Source: Lacrimispora xylanolytica (GTDB taxonomy: Bacteria; Bacillota; Clostridia; Lachnospirales; Lachnospiraceae). From it: 64,000 nucleotides of DNA. The stretch spans positions 806,001 through 870,000 of the forward strand of contig NZ_CP113524.1 in the NCBI RefSeq assembly GCF_026723765.1, in the 5' to 3' direction. Numbering within the stretch: the stretch's first letter is position 1; the number at the start of each line of letters is the position of its first letter. Made by a program: the position numbers and the translations under genes. Under the pieces are notes generated by a model that worked only from the letters and a program-made list of their open reading frames with translations, did no database searches and was not told the DNA's origin. Shown here in pieces: positions 1 through 9,362 of this stretch.

Positions 1-12
1 ATTTTGATTCAT
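1..12 (-). CDS. start of an unidentified gene downstream of thiC (partial)
   Basis: An ATG at 12-10 on the minus strand is preceded by a good GGAGG ribosome binding site seven bases upstream (complement of 20-24) and begins a frame reading M-N-Q-N before the window ends. It starts 37 bases after the thiC stop, so it is probably the next gene of the thiC transcription unit, plausibly another thiamine gene. Four codons are too few to identify it. Confidence 0.45.
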
Positions 13-49
13 GATAATTCCTCCATTTCCGATTGTTTAGAAAAAACCA

Positions 50-1357
50 TCATTCATCAAAGATCGTAATTTTTTCCCCTTCCAGAATTCGGTTCATGTT
101 TTTCATGGCGCAGAAATTTCCGCACATGGAGCAGGTATCCTCTTTTTCGGGTTTTGATGTTTCCCGGTAACGTCTTGCTTTTTCCGGATCAATGGCTAGC
201 TTAAACATGGTTTCCCAGTCAAGACGCTTTCTGGCATCGCTCATCTGACGGTCCCATTCCTTTGCTCCCTTTATTCCCTTTGCAATATCAGCCGCATGGG
301 CCGCGATCCTAGCAGAGATGATTCCTTCCTTCACATCATCCCCGTCAGGCAGCCTTAAATGCTCCGCTGGGGTGACATAGCATAAAAAGGCAGCTCCTGC
401 GGCAGCGGCTATGGCTCCTCCGATGGCAGAAGTAATGTGGTCATATCCAGGGGCAATATCAGTGACCAGAGGACCAAGAACATAAAAAGGGGCTCCCTTG
501 CAGATCGTCTCCTGAATCTTCATATTGGCAGCAATCTGATCCAGAGGCATATGTCCCGGCCCTTCAATGATAACCTGTACATCTTTCTCCCAGGCTCTCC
601 GGGTCAGCTCTCCAAGTGTAACAAGCTCTTCAATCTGAGAAATATCAGACGCGTCTTCAATACAGCCCGGACGACAGGCATCTCCAAGGCTTAAGGTGAC
701 ATCATGCTCCTGACAAATTTCTAAAATACGATCATAATGCTCGTAAAATGGATTTTCTTCCCCGGTCATTTCCATCCAGGCAAAGATTATGGAGCCGCCT
801 CTGGATACGATGTTGGTCAGCCGCTGGGCATCCTTAAACCTGCGGGCGGTCTGCTTGTTGATGCCGACATGAATGGTCATAAAATCCACTCCGTCCTTTG
901 CATGCATTTCTACAATATCAATCCACTCCTTGGCAGTAATCTCACCAAGGGCCTTGTGGTAATAAACAACCGCGTCGTAGATGGGAACGGTGCCAATGAT
1001 GGCGGGACATTCCTCGGTCAGTTTTCTGCGGAATTTTCTGGTGTCCCCGAAAGAACTTAAATCCATAATGGATTCTGCTCCCATGGAAACGGCGTCCTGA
1101 ACCTTTTTAAGCTCCAGGTTCAAATCATTTAAATCCCTGGAGGTGCCAAGGTTTACGTTGATCTTTGTCTTTAACATGGACCCGATTCCATTGGGGTTTA
1201 AGCAGGTGTGATGCTTATTAGCCGGTATGGCAACCTTGCCTTCTGCCACCAGGGGAAGAAGCTTTTCTGGCTCCCATTGCTCTTTTTCTGCGACCGCCAT
1301 TAATTCCTTTGTCCGAATGCCTTTTCTGGCAGCATCCATCTGTGTGGTGTAATTCAT
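50..1357 (-). CDS. thiC: phosphomethylpyrimidine synthase ThiC
   Basis: Cytoplasmic radical-SAM enzyme that rearranges aminoimidazole ribotide to hydroxymethylpyrimidine phosphate, the pyrimidine half of thiamine. The 435-residue product is the short form of the family, without the long N-terminal domain of proteobacterial ThiC. Visible hallmarks are the [11 protein letters not shown] segment, [14 protein letters not shown] and a C-terminal cluster-binding motif CSMCGNFC. The last cysteine is spaced CX2CX3C rather than the CX2CX4C of the best studied enzymes, which may be normal for the short form. The start at 1357 is supported by AGGAGGATC just upstream. A TPP riboswitch and an intrinsic terminator lie in its leader, so expression should be shut off by thiamine pyrophosphate. 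Confidence 0.96.
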   Translation of the reverse strand: MNYTTQMDAARKGIRTKELMAVAEKEQWEPEKLLPLVAEGKVAIPANKHHTCLNPNGIGSMLKTKINVNLGTSRDLNDLNLELKKVQDAVSMGAESIMDLSSFGDTRKFRRKLTEECPAIIGTVPIYDAVVYYHKALGEITAKEWIDIVEMHAKDGVDFMTIHVGINKQTARRFKDAQRLTNIVSRGGSIIFAWMEMTGEENPFYEHYDRILEICQEHDVTLSLGDACRPGCIEDASDISQIEELVTLGELTRRAWEKDVQVIIEGPGHMPLDQIAANMKIQETICKGAPFYVLGPLVTDIAPGYDHITSAIGGAIAAAAGAAFLCYVTPAEHLRLPDGDDVKEGIISARIAAHAADIAKGIKGAKEWDRQMSDARKRLDWETMFKLAIDPEKARRYRETSKPEKEDTCSMCGNFCAMKNMNRILEGEKITIFDE

Positions 1358-1407
1358 TTGTGATCCTCCTTTTATTTTGCCGGAGGGACTGACGAGAACA
1401 TGTGCAA

Positions 1408-1440
1408 ATAAAAAGAGCCCATACCAACAGGCACAGGCTC
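1408..1440 (-). terminator. riboswitch-controlled intrinsic terminator in the thiC leader
   Basis: The minus strand carries an 11-bp stem (arms 1440-1430 and 1425-1415, several G-U pairs) closed by a four-base loop and followed by a T run (complement of 1414-1408). It lies between the TPP aptamer and the thiC start codon, the expected place for the expression platform of a transcription-attenuating riboswitch. Confidence 0.85.
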
Positions 1441-1459
1441 AGAGAATAGATTCGTCTCG

Positions 1460-1556
1460 TATAAATCCCTACGTTGGCATTACCCAAATCAGGTTATAAA
1501 GGTCGAAGTTTGATTACTTCCTCTCAGCCCGCTTACGAGCTCCCTCTTGTGGCATT
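1460..1556 (-). promoter_or_regulatory. TPP (thi-box) riboswitch
   Basis: Read on the minus strand the segment contains the two conserved thi-box cores: GGGCTGAGAGG near 1530-1520 and ACCTGATTTGGGTAATGCCA with CGTAGGGA near 1495-1466. These form the pyrimidine- and pyrophosphate-sensing helices of the TPP aptamer. The predicted transcription start from the adjacent promoter is only a few bases upstream of the aptamer. The downstream terminator hairpin supports control by premature termination when TPP is bound. Exact helix ends were judged by eye. Confidence 0.93.
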
Positions 1557-1585
1557 AGTGTAACACCGGGGCAAATCATTGTCAA
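1557..1585 (-). promoter_or_regulatory. sigma-A-type promoter of thiC
   Basis: TTGACA (1585-1580) is separated by exactly 17 bases from TACACT (1562-1557) on the minus strand, directly ahead of the TPP aptamer. The -35 begins only 15 bases after the trpA stop codon and no terminator hairpin separates the two, so some trp transcripts may read into the thiC leader. Confidence 0.8.
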
Positions 1586-1599
1586 GATGAAAAAGGGGA

Positions 1600-2370
1600 T
1601 TATGATATGGCAGCTTTCATTTCTCTCACATAGGAGCAGATTGGCTCGATGCAGTCAGCACCGTATCTGGCAGCCAGTTTAACAATGGCACTGCCAACGA
1701 TCACCCCATCTGCATACCGGCTCATTTCCGCTGCCTGCTCCGTGGTGGATATCCCAAATCCGATGGCGCAGGGAATGTTCTTAGTCTCCTTTACCAGAGA
1801 AATCATATCTCCAAGATTCGTGGTGATTTCTTTTCTTACTCCGGTAACGCCCATGGAGGAGACGCAGTAGACAAAGGCTTCTGCCTCAGCCGCGATGGTC
1901 TTTATTCTCTCCTTAGAGGTAGGTGCGATCAGGGAAATGAGATCGATGCCGTACTGATTGCAGTAGGGTTTTAATTCCTCTTTTTCCTCAAATGGCATAT
2001 CAGGAACAATAAGGGCATCAATGCCGCATTCAGCCGCATTTTTTATGAACCGTTCACTGCCGTAAACGAAGATTGGGTTTAAGTAAGTCATGAAAGCCAG
2101 TGGAACGCTGGTCTTCATGCGGATTCTTTTTACGGACTCAAAAATCTTATCCGTTGTGGTGCCGGCCAAAAGAGCACGGGCATCCGCTTCCTGAATTACA
2201 ATGCCTTCTGCCACCGGATCGGAAAATGGTATCCCGATTTCAATTAAGTCTGCTCCGGCCTTGGCCATGGCAGGGATCAGTTCTTCTGTGACAGAGAGAT
2301 GGGGATCCCCTGCTGTGATAAATGGGATAAATGCTTTTCCTTTTGAAAATACGTCTGTAACTCTACTCAT
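1600..2370 (-). CDS. trpA: tryptophan synthase alpha chain
   Basis: Cleaves indole-3-glycerol phosphate to indole and glyceraldehyde-3-phosphate; indole is channelled to TrpB in the alpha2beta2 complex. The 256-residue TIM barrel is of usual length, with FITAGDP near the N-terminus and the catalytic Glu in [12 protein letters not shown]. The second acid, Asp60 in the Escherichia coli enzyme (SDPLADG), is Glu here (SDPVAEG), a substitution I believe is common in Clostridia. It is the last gene of the trp operon; its start overlaps the trpB end by eight bases. No hairpin terminator is visible after its stop. Confidence 0.96.
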   Translation of the reverse strand: MSRVTDVFSKGKAFIPFITAGDPHLSVTEELIPAMAKAGADLIEIGIPFSDPVAEGIVIQEADARALLAGTTTDKIFESVKRIRMKTSVPLAFMTYLNPIFVYGSERFIKNAAECGIDALIVPDMPFEEKEELKPYCNQYGIDLISLIAPTSKERIKTIAAEAEAFVYCVSSMGVTGVRKEITTNLGDMISLVKETKNIPCAIGFGISTTEQAAEMSRYADGVIVGSAIVKLAARYGADCIEPICSYVREMKAAIS

Positions 2371-3547
2371 AAATTTGTACCCCCTTATAACGGGCTATGG
2401 CAGCGACATCCTTATCGCCACGCCCGGATAGATTAATGACAATGACTTCATCTTTTCCCATGGAAGGCGCAATTTTCCTGGCATGAGCAATGGCATGAGA
2501 GCTTTCGATGGCAGGGATAATTCCTTCCACCCGGGATAAATATTCAAATGCCTCTACCGCCTCATTGTCAGTAACTGGAACATATTGTGCACGTCCGGAA
2601 TCATGGAGATTTGCGTGCTCCGGCCCGATACCAGGATAATCAAGACCTGCGGAAATGGAGTATACAGGAGCAATCTGTCCGTATTCATCCTGGCAGAAGT
2701 AGGATTTCATGCCATGAAAGATACCAAGAGTCCCTTTTGATATGGTAGCCGCATGTTGATCGGTATCAATGCCGTGTCCAGCCGCCTCACAGCCAATCAT
2801 CTTTACAGAAGATTCTTTAAGGAATTCATAAAAAAGTCCCATGGCATTGCTGCCGCCGCCCACACAGGCGATTAAAAGATCAGGCAGCTTCCCCTCTGCT
2901 TTTAAGATCTGAGAGCGGACTTCCTTGCCAATGATGCTTTGAAAGTCCCTGACAATGGTAGGGAAAGGGTGAGGGCCCATAACAGAACCAAGGACATAGT
3001 GAGTATCCTCCACTCGGTTGGTCCATTCCCTCATAGTTTCATTGACGGCATCTTTTAAGGTCTTTGTTCCGCTGGTTACAGGGTGGACTTTGGCACCTAA
3101 AAGCTCCATGCGGAATACATTTAAGGCCTGGCGCTCTGTGTCCTCTTCTCCCATGTATATCTCACATTCCATTCCCATGAGAGCCGCAGCGGTAGCAGTC
3201 GCCACACCGTGCTGTCCGGCACCGGTTTCTGCAATGACTCGGGTCTTGCCCATTTTTTTAGCAAGAAGAACCTGCCCCAGGGCGTTATTGATCTTATGGG
3301 ATCCGGTGTGGTTTAAATCCTCTCGTTTTAGATAGATTTTCGCTCCACCTAAGTCCTTTGTCATTTTTTCTGCGTAGTAAAGCAGGGAGGGACGTCCTGT
3401 GTAGGTCTCGTGAAGCGTTTGAAGCTCTGAAAGAAATGCTTCGTCATGACTATATTTTTCATAAGCTTCTAAAAGTTCTTCCACTGCGTTCATCAGCGTT
3501 TCCGGGACAAATTGTCCGCCGTGCTGTCCAAATCTTCCTTTTGACAT
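2363..3547 (-). CDS. trpB: tryptophan synthase beta chain
   Basis: PLP enzyme joining indole and L-serine to give L-tryptophan in complex with TrpA. The product has about 394 residues. The PLP lysine is in [13 protein letters not shown], and the phosphate-binding [10 protein letters not shown] loop and the AETGAGQHG segment are intact, so it is a TrpB1-type subunit. Two in-frame ATGs lie at 3553 and 3547. The second is spaced nine bases from the AGGAG site and gives the usual MSKGRFG start, so it is preferred. The 3553 ATG overlaps the trpF stop as ATGA, so translational coupling is likely either way. Confidence 0.96.
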   Translation of the reverse strand: MSKGRFGQHGGQFVPETLMNAVEELLEAYEKYSHDEAFLSELQTLHETYTGRPSLLYYAEKMTKDLGGAKIYLKREDLNHTGSHKINNALGQVLLAKKMGKTRVIAETGAGQHGVATATAAALMGMECEIYMGEEDTERQALNVFRMELLGAKVHPVTSGTKTLKDAVNETMREWTNRVEDTHYVLGSVMGPHPFPTIVRDFQSIIGKEVRSQILKAEGKLPDLLIACVGGGSNAMGLFYEFLKESSVKMIGCEAAGHGIDTDQHAATISKGTLGIFHGMKSYFCQDEYGQIAPVYSISAGLDYPGIGPEHANLHDSGRAQYVPVTDNEAVEAFEYLSRVEGIIPAIESSHAIAHARKIAPSMGKDEVIVINLSGRGDKDVAAIARYKGVQIYE

Positions 3548-3549
3548 TT

Positions 3550-4176
3550 TCATTCACTCCTTAATATTTGTATGATTTCTTTTATTTTCTCCGGGTCTTT
3601 TCTGCCCTCTGTCTCAAGACTGCTGCTTAAATCGAGACAAAAAGCATCCGTAGCTGCCGCTTTTAGAATGTTCTCTGCCCCAATTCCACCCGCCAGGAAC
3701 CAGGGCTTTTTTATGACAGGAATGGAAGACCAGTCAAAGCTTTTTCCGCTTCCTCCGTATACCTCTTTTGAATAAGTATCAAAGAGCAGATAGTCCGAAG
3801 GAAAGCTTTCCGCTTTTGCCATATCGTCACCAGACCGGACTCTGATGGCTTTTATAATGGGCACCGGAATCTCCATTTGTTCTTTCAAAGTAGTGGTGTA
3901 GTCCGAATCCTCATCTCCATGAAGCTGCACCATTTTAATGGTCCCGTCCTTTATGAGAGCTAAGATATCCTCTGTGGGACTATTTACAAAAACACCGACT
4001 GACGGGATTTCCGGCAGCAGGGCTTCTCTTAGCTGCCTTGCTTGCCCTTTCGTGAGCTGTCTTTTTCCAGGGGCAAATACAAAGCCTGCATAATCTGGTT
4101 TCCAGAGATTAACAGCTTCTATATCCTCTGCCCTGGTGAGCCCGCATATTTTAATCCGCCTTTTCCTGTCATTCAC
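3550..4176 (-). CDS. trpF: phosphoribosylanthranilate isomerase
   Basis: Catalyses the Amadori rearrangement of N-(5'-phosphoribosyl)anthranilate to CdRP, the fourth step of tryptophan synthesis. The protein of about 208 residues is a TIM barrel with the catalytic Cys in [11 protein letters not shown], the catalytic Asp in LLFDTYS and the phosphate-binding [11 protein letters not shown]. The open frame can start from TTG at 4182. GTG at 4176 is preferred because it sits seven bases after GGAGG and overlaps the trpC stop as GTGA. It is separate from trpC, unlike the enterobacterial fusion. Confidence 0.93.
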   Translation of the reverse strand: MNDRKRRIKICGLTRAEDIEAVNLWKPDYAGFVFAPGKRQLTKGQARQLREALLPEIPSVGVFVNSPTEDILALIKDGTIKMVQLHGDEDSDYTTTLKEQMEIPVPIIKAIRVRSGDDMAKAESFPSDYLLFDTYSKEVYGGSGKSFDWSSIPVIKKPWFLAGGIGAENILKAAATDAFCLDLSSSLETEGRKDPEKIKEIIQILRSE

Positions 4177-4973
4177 CTGCAAGCCTCCTTAAAATGGTGG
4201 AGCAGGGCCTGCTTGTTGAACGCGCGCATCAGGCTTTCTCCTAAGAGGATTCCATGAACACCTGCCTCGGCCAGAGTCCGAATCTGCGCCTGGGTACTGA
4301 TTCCGCTTTCCGCTACAAAAAGTACTTCCTCAGGCACCATGGCTCTCAGCCTTAAAGAGGTTTCAAAGTCCACCTGAAATGTCTTTAAATTCCGGTTGTT
4401 CACACCAATGATTCTTGCACCGGCTGATAATGCGGAATGAACCTCTTCTTCATTATGGGCCTCCACCAGTGAACTTAAGCCAAGGCTGTCACAGATTTTT
4501 ATATAGTCCTTTAACTCATCCGTGGAGAGGAGAGCGCAGATGAGAAGAACGGCTGAGGCACCAATCACCTTTGCTTCATAAATTTGGTAAGGGTCAACGG
4601 TGAAATCTTTTCTTAAAAGGGGAAGAGATACGGTCTTTTGTATGTCGCTTAGGTACGCATTGCTCCCCATAAAATAATCCGGTTCCGTGAGAACTGAGAT
4701 GGCATCAGCCCCTGCCATTTCATACTCCCTGGCAATCTCAAGGTAGGGGAAATTAGGTGCAATCAGACCCTTAGAGGGGGAAGCGCGTTTCACCTCGCAG
4801 ATAAAGGAGATACCGGGAGCCTTCAGCTTTTTTTCCAGTGGGAAAATTTTGGTTTCTTCCTGAGAGGCCAGACACGCTGCCTCCGCCTGTCTTTTCATTT
4901 CCTCAAGGGAAATAATTTCTTTTGCTGCCTCTGCTCTTTTTTTAGAGGCAGCAGCCAATGTATCTAATATCAT
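4173..4973 (-). CDS. trpC: indole-3-glycerol phosphate synthase
   Basis: Ring-closing decarboxylase converting CdRP to indole-3-glycerol phosphate. The 266-residue TIM barrel is of family length. It has the conserved FICEVKRASPSKG (catalytic Lys), LLRKDFTVDPYQI, IGVNNRNLKTF and FVAESGI blocks. The start ATG overlaps the trpD stop as ATGA, implying coupled translation. It is a stand-alone enzyme, not fused to trpF. Confidence 0.96.
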   Translation of the reverse strand: MILDTLAAASKKRAEAAKEIISLEEMKRQAEAACLASQEETKIFPLEKKLKAPGISFICEVKRASPSKGLIAPNFPYLEIAREYEMAGADAISVLTEPDYFMGSNAYLSDIQKTVSLPLLRKDFTVDPYQIYEAKVIGASAVLLICALLSTDELKDYIKICDSLGLSSLVEAHNEEEVHSALSAGARIIGVNNRNLKTFQVDFETSLRLRAMVPEEVLFVAESGISTQAQIRTLAEAGVHGILLGESLMRAFNKQALLHHFKEACR

Positions 4974-5989
4974 AACTCAACCTCCGTAGTGGCATTTACA
5001 AACTGATTTAGCTTCTCCAATGCCTTTCCAGAATCAATTAAGTCCTCCGCCTTTTTGATGCACTGGGAAATGGTACAGTCATCAATGCCAAGATACAGGC
5101 TTAAAGCTGAATTTAAGATGACGATATCACGCTTTGGACCTTTTATGGCTCCGCTTAATATATCTCTGGTGATCTGGGCATTTTCTATAGGGGTTCCTCC
5201 CAGAAGATCAGACAGTGAGGAACGGCTTAAGCCGAACTCCTCTGGAGTGATATCGTAAGGAATCAGTTCTCCAAACCGGATTTCACAGACATGGGTAATT
5301 CCCGTGACCGTGGCTTCATCAAGCCCATCATCGCCGCATACCACAAGTCCGCGCTTCACACCAAGGTTACTTAAGACCTGTGCCAGCGGCTCCACCAGCT
5401 TCCGGTCATAGACCCCTAACAGCTGCATGGTGGCTCCTGCTGGGTTGGAAAGAGGGCCGAGAATATTAAAAATGGTACGGACACCAAGCTCTTTTCTCAC
5501 CGGGCCGGCGTATTTCATGGAAGAGTGATACGCCTGGGCAAACAGGAAACACATGCCGGTATTTTTAAGAATTTCTCCTGATTGTTCTGCCGATAAGTTT
5601 AAATTGACGCCCAGACATTCCAAAACATCTGCAGCACCGCTTTTACTGGATACACTGCGGTTTCCATGCTTTGCAACAGGAACGCCTCCAGCGGCTACTA
5701 CAAAGGCACTGGTGGTGGAAATATTAAAGGTGCCCACTTCGTCGCCTCCTGTGCCTACAATATCAATCACTGGAAAATCAGGTTCCAGCCGCAGGGCTTT
5801 TTCCCTTATAACCGTGGCGCAGGCTGTGATCTCATCAATGGTTTCCCCTTTCATCCGGAGTCCTGTTAAAAATGCTGCCATTTGTGCCGGAGTGGTTTCC
5901 CCGCTCATAATTTCGTTCATGACTTCCCTTGCAGCTTCAAAGCTTAAGTTCTGTCCTTCAATTACTTCATGAATTGCTTGCTGGATCAT
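4970..5989 (-). CDS. trpD: anthranilate phosphoribosyltransferase
   Basis: Transfers the phosphoribosyl group of PRPP to anthranilate. The 339-residue protein has the helical N-terminal domain and the PRPP-binding GTGGDEVGTFNIS motif, followed by AKHGNRSVSSKSGAADVLE and RTIFNILGPLSNPA, all typical of TrpD. A strong AAGGAGG site precedes the ATG at 5989. It follows trpG by 15 bases and is not fused to it. Confidence 0.96.
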   Translation of the reverse strand: MIQQAIHEVIEGQNLSFEAAREVMNEIMSGETTPAQMAAFLTGLRMKGETIDEITACATVIREKALRLEPDFPVIDIVGTGGDEVGTFNISTTSAFVVAAGGVPVAKHGNRSVSSKSGAADVLECLGVNLNLSAEQSGEILKNTGMCFLFAQAYHSSMKYAGPVRKELGVRTIFNILGPLSNPAGATMQLLGVYDRKLVEPLAQVLSNLGVKRGLVVCGDDGLDEATVTGITHVCEIRFGELIPYDITPEEFGLSRSSLSDLLGGTPIENAQITRDILSGAIKGPKRDIVILNSALSLYLGIDDCTISQCIKKAEDLIDSGKALEKLNQFVNATTEVEL

Positions 5990-6004
5990 TTTGATTACCT
6001 CCTT

Positions 6005-6583
6005 TTAGTGGCCAATGGATATGGATAAGAAATTTTTCAGTATGGTTTCTCCGTCGGGGGTAAGTATGGATTCCGGGTGAAACTGCAGTCCATAAACTGC
6101 ACAATCCTTATGTTTCACTGCCATGATTTCTCCCATATCGTCGGTACCAATGGGAGTAAGACAGGCAGGAAGGGTTTCCTTTTTTGCAATGAGTGAGTGG
6201 TATCTGGCAGCAGGTATCTGCTTTTCTAAGCCCAGAAACAAGGGATCCGAGGCATCAATGGTGATGATGCTCTGCTTTCCATGCATCAGCTTTCTGGCAT
6301 GGGTGATTTGTGCACCAAATACCTCACAGATTCCCTGATGACCGAGACATACTCCAAGAATAGGCACTTTTCCTTTTAAGGCACTGACCACGTCTTCACA
6401 AACACCGGCATCCTTTGGATAGCCAGGACCGGGAGAGAGAACGATGTGACTTGGAGATAATGCCTCAATTTCGGCTACGGTCAGTTCGTCGTTTCGAATT
6501 ACCTTAATGTCTGGATTTAATCCCCCTATCATCTGAACCAGGTTGTAGGTAAAGCTGTCGTAATTATCAATAAAGAGAATCAT
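6005..6583 (-). CDS. trpG: anthranilate synthase glutamine amidotransferase subunit
   Basis: Class I glutamine amidotransferase that supplies ammonia to TrpE. The 192-residue protein carries the full catalytic triad: Cys in GVCLGHQGI, and His and Glu in QFHPES. The start overlaps the trpE stop as ATGA, so it is translationally coupled to its partner. Since no pabB is nearby, it could also serve p-aminobenzoate synthase, as in some Firmicutes, but nothing here shows that. Confidence 0.95.
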   Translation of the reverse strand: MILFIDNYDSFTYNLVQMIGGLNPDIKVIRNDELTVAEIEALSPSHIVLSPGPGYPKDAGVCEDVVSALKGKVPILGVCLGHQGICEVFGAQITHARKLMHGKQSIITIDASDPLFLGLEKQIPAARYHSLIAKKETLPACLTPIGTDDMGEIMAVKHKDCAVYGLQFHPESILTPDGETILKNFLSISIGH

Positions 6584-8064
6584 AAGTCATTCACCTCCCC
6601 GGCTCTTAAAAGAGCAGTGATCACTGCCTTTGCCTTATTTTCCGATTCCTCGTATTCCCGTTCCGGTATGCTGTCGACAACAATACCGCCTCCTGCCTGG
6701 ACGGAGACAATCCCGTTTTTTCTCACCGCCATTCGGATGGCAATGCAGGTATCCATATTTCCGGTAAAATCAACATATCCCAAGGCTCCGCCGTAAATGC
6801 CTCTTGGTTCCGCTTCCAGTTCGTCAATGATCTGGCAGGCCCGAATCTTCGGGGCACCGGAAAGGGTTCCGGCAGGGAGAACAGATTCGATGGCAGAAAA
6901 GGCGTCACAATCCTTACGGATATCCGATTCCACCTGGGAGCAGATGTGCATGATGCGGGAATAGCGGTGGATCATCTGATATCCGGTCACTTCTACGGAG
7001 GAAAATTCTGAGATTTTTCCAAGGTCATTTCTTCCTAGGTCCACCAGCATATTGTGCTCCGCCAGCTCTTTCTCATCGGCCAGAAGCTCCTTTTCCAGTC
7101 TGATATCCTCTGCCTCGTCTTTTCCTCTTGGCCTGGAGCCTGCCACCGGGAAGGTGGTAAGCCTGTGATTCTTTAACCGCACCAGGGTTTCCGGTGAGGT
7201 GCTCATGATTTCCATATCCCCGGTGCTTAGATATACCATGTAAGGAGATGGATTGGTGGTTCTTAAGATTCGGTAGGCATTTAAAAGACTGTCTGGATAA
7301 GGACTTTCAAACTTCCTCGATAGGACCGCCTGGAAGATATCACCGTTTACGATGTACTCCTTTGCTTTTTCTACCATCTGGCAGTAATCCTCTTTTGTCA
7401 CATTGCAGTGAAAGGAGGGAGTATTTAAAACCGCAGATTTTTGAAGAGGAGCCATATCCCCGATCATTCGGGCGATGCTTTCCAGCTTTGTACAAGCCTT
7501 TCCGTAATTTTCCATGACCTGATCCGTTTTCATGTTGACAACAATGCTGATCTTCTGGGTCAAATGATCATAGGCAATGACCGTGTCAAACAGCATCAGG
7601 TCAAAATCATTGCAGTCGCCCTTTTGGATGGAAAGTACCGGCTCTGCGTATCCGATCATGCTGTAAGCAAAGTATCCTACAAATCCTCCGGTAAATGGTG
7701 GAAGGCCGGGAATCTTAGGAGAGCGGTAGTCTTTCAGGATATTCCTTAATACCTCATAAGGCTGGTCTGTTACTATGGTTTTGTCCTGGGGACCACCTTC
7801 TTCCAGTCTGTAAGGATGGATAGATACCTTCCCATCTTTACAGGAGACGCTCATGACCGGGTCATATCCCAGAAAGGAGTAGCGGCCCCAGGTCTCACCG
7901 CCCTCAATGCTTTCTAACAGATAGTATCGGCTGCTTAAGGCTGCGATTTTACGCAGCAGGGTAATGGGGGTAACAATGTCTGCAAATATTTCCCTGCAGA
8001 CCGGGATTACGGGATAAGAGGCAGCCAGCGCCCCGATTTCCCGGCAGTCCGGTGTAAGATTCAT
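6580..8064 (-). CDS. trpE: anthranilate synthase component I
   Basis: Chorismate-using subunit that makes anthranilate with ammonia from TrpG, the first committed and feedback-regulated step. The product from 8064 is 494 residues. It has the N-terminal LLES-type tryptophan-binding motif (YLLESIEGG), which predicts feedback inhibition, and the chorismate-binding domain with [28 protein letters not shown] and GGGIVVDS. The frame stays open to 8181, but that extension reads through the T-box terminator stem. The ATG at 8064 lies behind AAAGGAG and is clearly the start. It is the first gene of trpEGDCFBA. Confidence 0.96.
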   Translation of the reverse strand: MNLTPDCREIGALAASYPVIPVCREIFADIVTPITLLRKIAALSSRYYLLESIEGGETWGRYSFLGYDPVMSVSCKDGKVSIHPYRLEEGGPQDKTIVTDQPYEVLRNILKDYRSPKIPGLPPFTGGFVGYFAYSMIGYAEPVLSIQKGDCNDFDLMLFDTVIAYDHLTQKISIVVNMKTDQVMENYGKACTKLESIARMIGDMAPLQKSAVLNTPSFHCNVTKEDYCQMVEKAKEYIVNGDIFQAVLSRKFESPYPDSLLNAYRILRTTNPSPYMVYLSTGDMEIMSTSPETLVRLKNHRLTTFPVAGSRPRGKDEAEDIRLEKELLADEKELAEHNMLVDLGRNDLGKISEFSSVEVTGYQMIHRYSRIMHICSQVESDIRKDCDAFSAIESVLPAGTLSGAPKIRACQIIDELEAEPRGIYGGALGYVDFTGNMDTCIAIRMAVRKNGIVSVQAGGGIVVDSIPEREYEESENKAKAVITALLRAGEVNDL

Positions 8065-8102
8065 GGTATAGACTCCTTTCTTCAAATAAACTGAAATAAA
8101 AT

Positions 8103-8157
8103 AAAAAAAGCTCCCGTCCCTCCTTCCATACAAATATGGAAAAGAGGGACGGAAGCT
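8103..8157 (-). terminator. attenuator hairpin of the trp T-box leader
   Basis: On the minus strand a long, nearly perfect stem is followed by seven T (complement of 8109-8103). The lower part pairs AGCTTCCGTCCCTC with GAGGGACGGGAGCT; the upper part pairs CCATA with TATGG. The 5' arm (TTCCGTCCCT) can pair alternatively with the T-box AGGG...ACGGAA segment at 8184-8170, the classic mutually exclusive antiterminator. Confidence 0.93.
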
Positions 8158-8400
8158 ATAATTACGGTTCCGTGGTACCACCCTGATTGGAAAAGTTAGA
8201 CTTTTCCCACTTATAACACACTAACATGTGCCTCCCCTTGGTAACGGATAGGAACCCCGTCGTCATCTACTCCCAGAATCTGGTTTCAAGCCGCCCTCGC
8301 AGGTCCATTCAGATCAGACATCAACGCTTCCTCTCACCAACCGGAAGCTCTCTGTGCATGATATAGAGATCTTACTTACTCCTGCTCATCAGTTTATCAC
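8158..8400 (-). promoter_or_regulatory. tRNA-Trp-sensing T-box leader of the trp operon
   Basis: The minus strand contains the T-box consensus AGGGTGGTACCACGG (8184-8170), a Stem I region with GGTGAGAG-type sequence near 8340, and the Specifier Loop sequence CTGAATGGACCTGC. The specifier codon is TGG (8307-8305), followed by A as usual, so the leader should bind uncharged tRNA-Trp and switch on trpEGDCFBA under tryptophan starvation. The attenuator is directly downstream. Stem boundaries are approximate. Confidence 0.93.
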
Positions 8401-8413
8401 TTTGTTTTGCTAC

Positions 8414-8442
8414 AGTATATGAGATAGAAAATGAAATGTCAA
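8414..8442 (-). promoter_or_regulatory. sigma-A-type promoter of the trp operon
   Basis: TTGACA (8442-8437) and TATACT (8419-8414) with a 17-base spacer on the minus strand, just upstream of the T-box leader. It diverges from the proC promoter; the two -35 boxes are 27 bases apart. Confidence 0.85.
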
Positions 8443-8469
8443 TACATATTTTTAAAATTTCTCACAACA

Positions 8470-8498
8470 TTGACATTTTAAAAAAGGATGGTTAGAAT
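8470..8498 (+). promoter_or_regulatory. sigma-A-type promoter of proC
   Basis: TTGACA (8470-8475), 17-base spacer, TAGAAT (8493-8498). Predicted transcription begins near 8505, leaving a leader of about 40 bases to the proC ATG at 8547. This rules out the longer in-frame start at 8511. Confidence 0.75.
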
Positions 8499-8546
8499 GG
8501 TCCTAATTGATTGCAGTATTTTAGTGAGAATGAGGAGGAATATTTT

Positions 8547-9341
8547 ATGGCGAAAATAGGGATCATTGGAATTGGAAATATGGGCTATGCCATATTAAAA
8601 GGCTTACTGGGTGTATACGGTAAGGAAGATATTATATTTACAGATGTGAACCTTGATCGGTGCCAACAGATTACAAAGGAGCTGGGAGTGGCTCACACAG
8701 AAAGTAACGGTCAATTGGCAGGAGAGGCAAAATATATTGTCCTGGCTGTAAAGCCCCAGTATTTTAATCCGGTCCTTGCAGATATCCGTCACTGTGTTAC
8801 AGAGAAAAATGTAATCATTTCCATTGCGCCGGGAATTACCACCACTCAGCTTAAGGAAAAACTGGGAGATGAAAAAAGAGTGGTCCGTGCCATGCCAAAT
8901 ACTCCGGCTCTCTTAGGAGAAGGAATGACAGGCGTCTGCTATGAGGAAAAGGCATTTACCCAGGAAGAGAAGGACTCTATCAAAGATATTTTCAGTTCTC
9001 TTGGCAGAATGAGGATTGTGGAAGAACGGCTTATGAATGCGGTGGTATGTGTCAGCGGCAGCTCACCGGCCTATGTATATATGTTTATTGAAGCCCTTGC
9101 AGACAGTGCGGTCAAATACGGACTGCCAAGAGATGCGGCCTATGAGATGGCTGCCCAGGCAGTGCTTGGAAGCGCGAAAATGGTTCTGGAAACAGGGGAG
9201 CATCCCGGAGCATTAAAGGATAAGGTCTGCTCGCCTGGAGGAACTACCATTGCAGCGGTATCCGCGCTGGAAGAGTCAGGCTTTCGCAGTGCAGTCATAA
9301 AAGCAGCCGATGCCTGCTACAAAAAATGCACGGAAATTTAA
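8547..9341 (+). CDS. proC: pyrroline-5-carboxylate reductase
   Basis: Reduces 1-pyrroline-5-carboxylate to L-proline with NAD(P)H, the last step of proline synthesis. The 264-residue protein has the N-terminal Rossmann motif IGIIGIGNMGYAI, the VRAMPNTPALLGEG block and the C-terminal signature near KDKVCSPGGTTIAAV. ATG 8547 follows AGGAGG and is preferred to the upstream ATG at 8511, which would lie almost at the transcription start. It is followed after 21 bases by a Nudix gene, probably in the same transcript. Confidence 0.95.
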   Translation: MAKIGIIGIGNMGYAILKGLLGVYGKEDIIFTDVNLDRCQQITKELGVAHTESNGQLAGEAKYIVLAVKPQYFNPVLADIRHCVTEKNVIISIAPGITTTQLKEKLGDEKRVVRAMPNTPALLGEGMTGVCYEEKAFTQEEKDSIKDIFSSLGRMRIVEERLMNAVVCVSGSSPAYVYMFIEALADSAVKYGLPRDAAYEMAAQAVLGSAKMVLETGEHPGALKDKVCSPGGTTIAAVSALEESGFRSAVIKAADACYKKCTEI

Positions 9342-9362
9342 GCAGGAGCCGGAGGTACTACC

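Noticed and set aside
5553-5972. 139-codon plus-strand frame opposite trpD
   Set aside because: It is an antisense shadow of a conserved enzyme.
8065-8181. 39-codon N-terminal extension of trpE
   Set aside because: It reads through the T-box antiterminator/terminator stem, and ATG 8064 has a proper AAAGGAG site.
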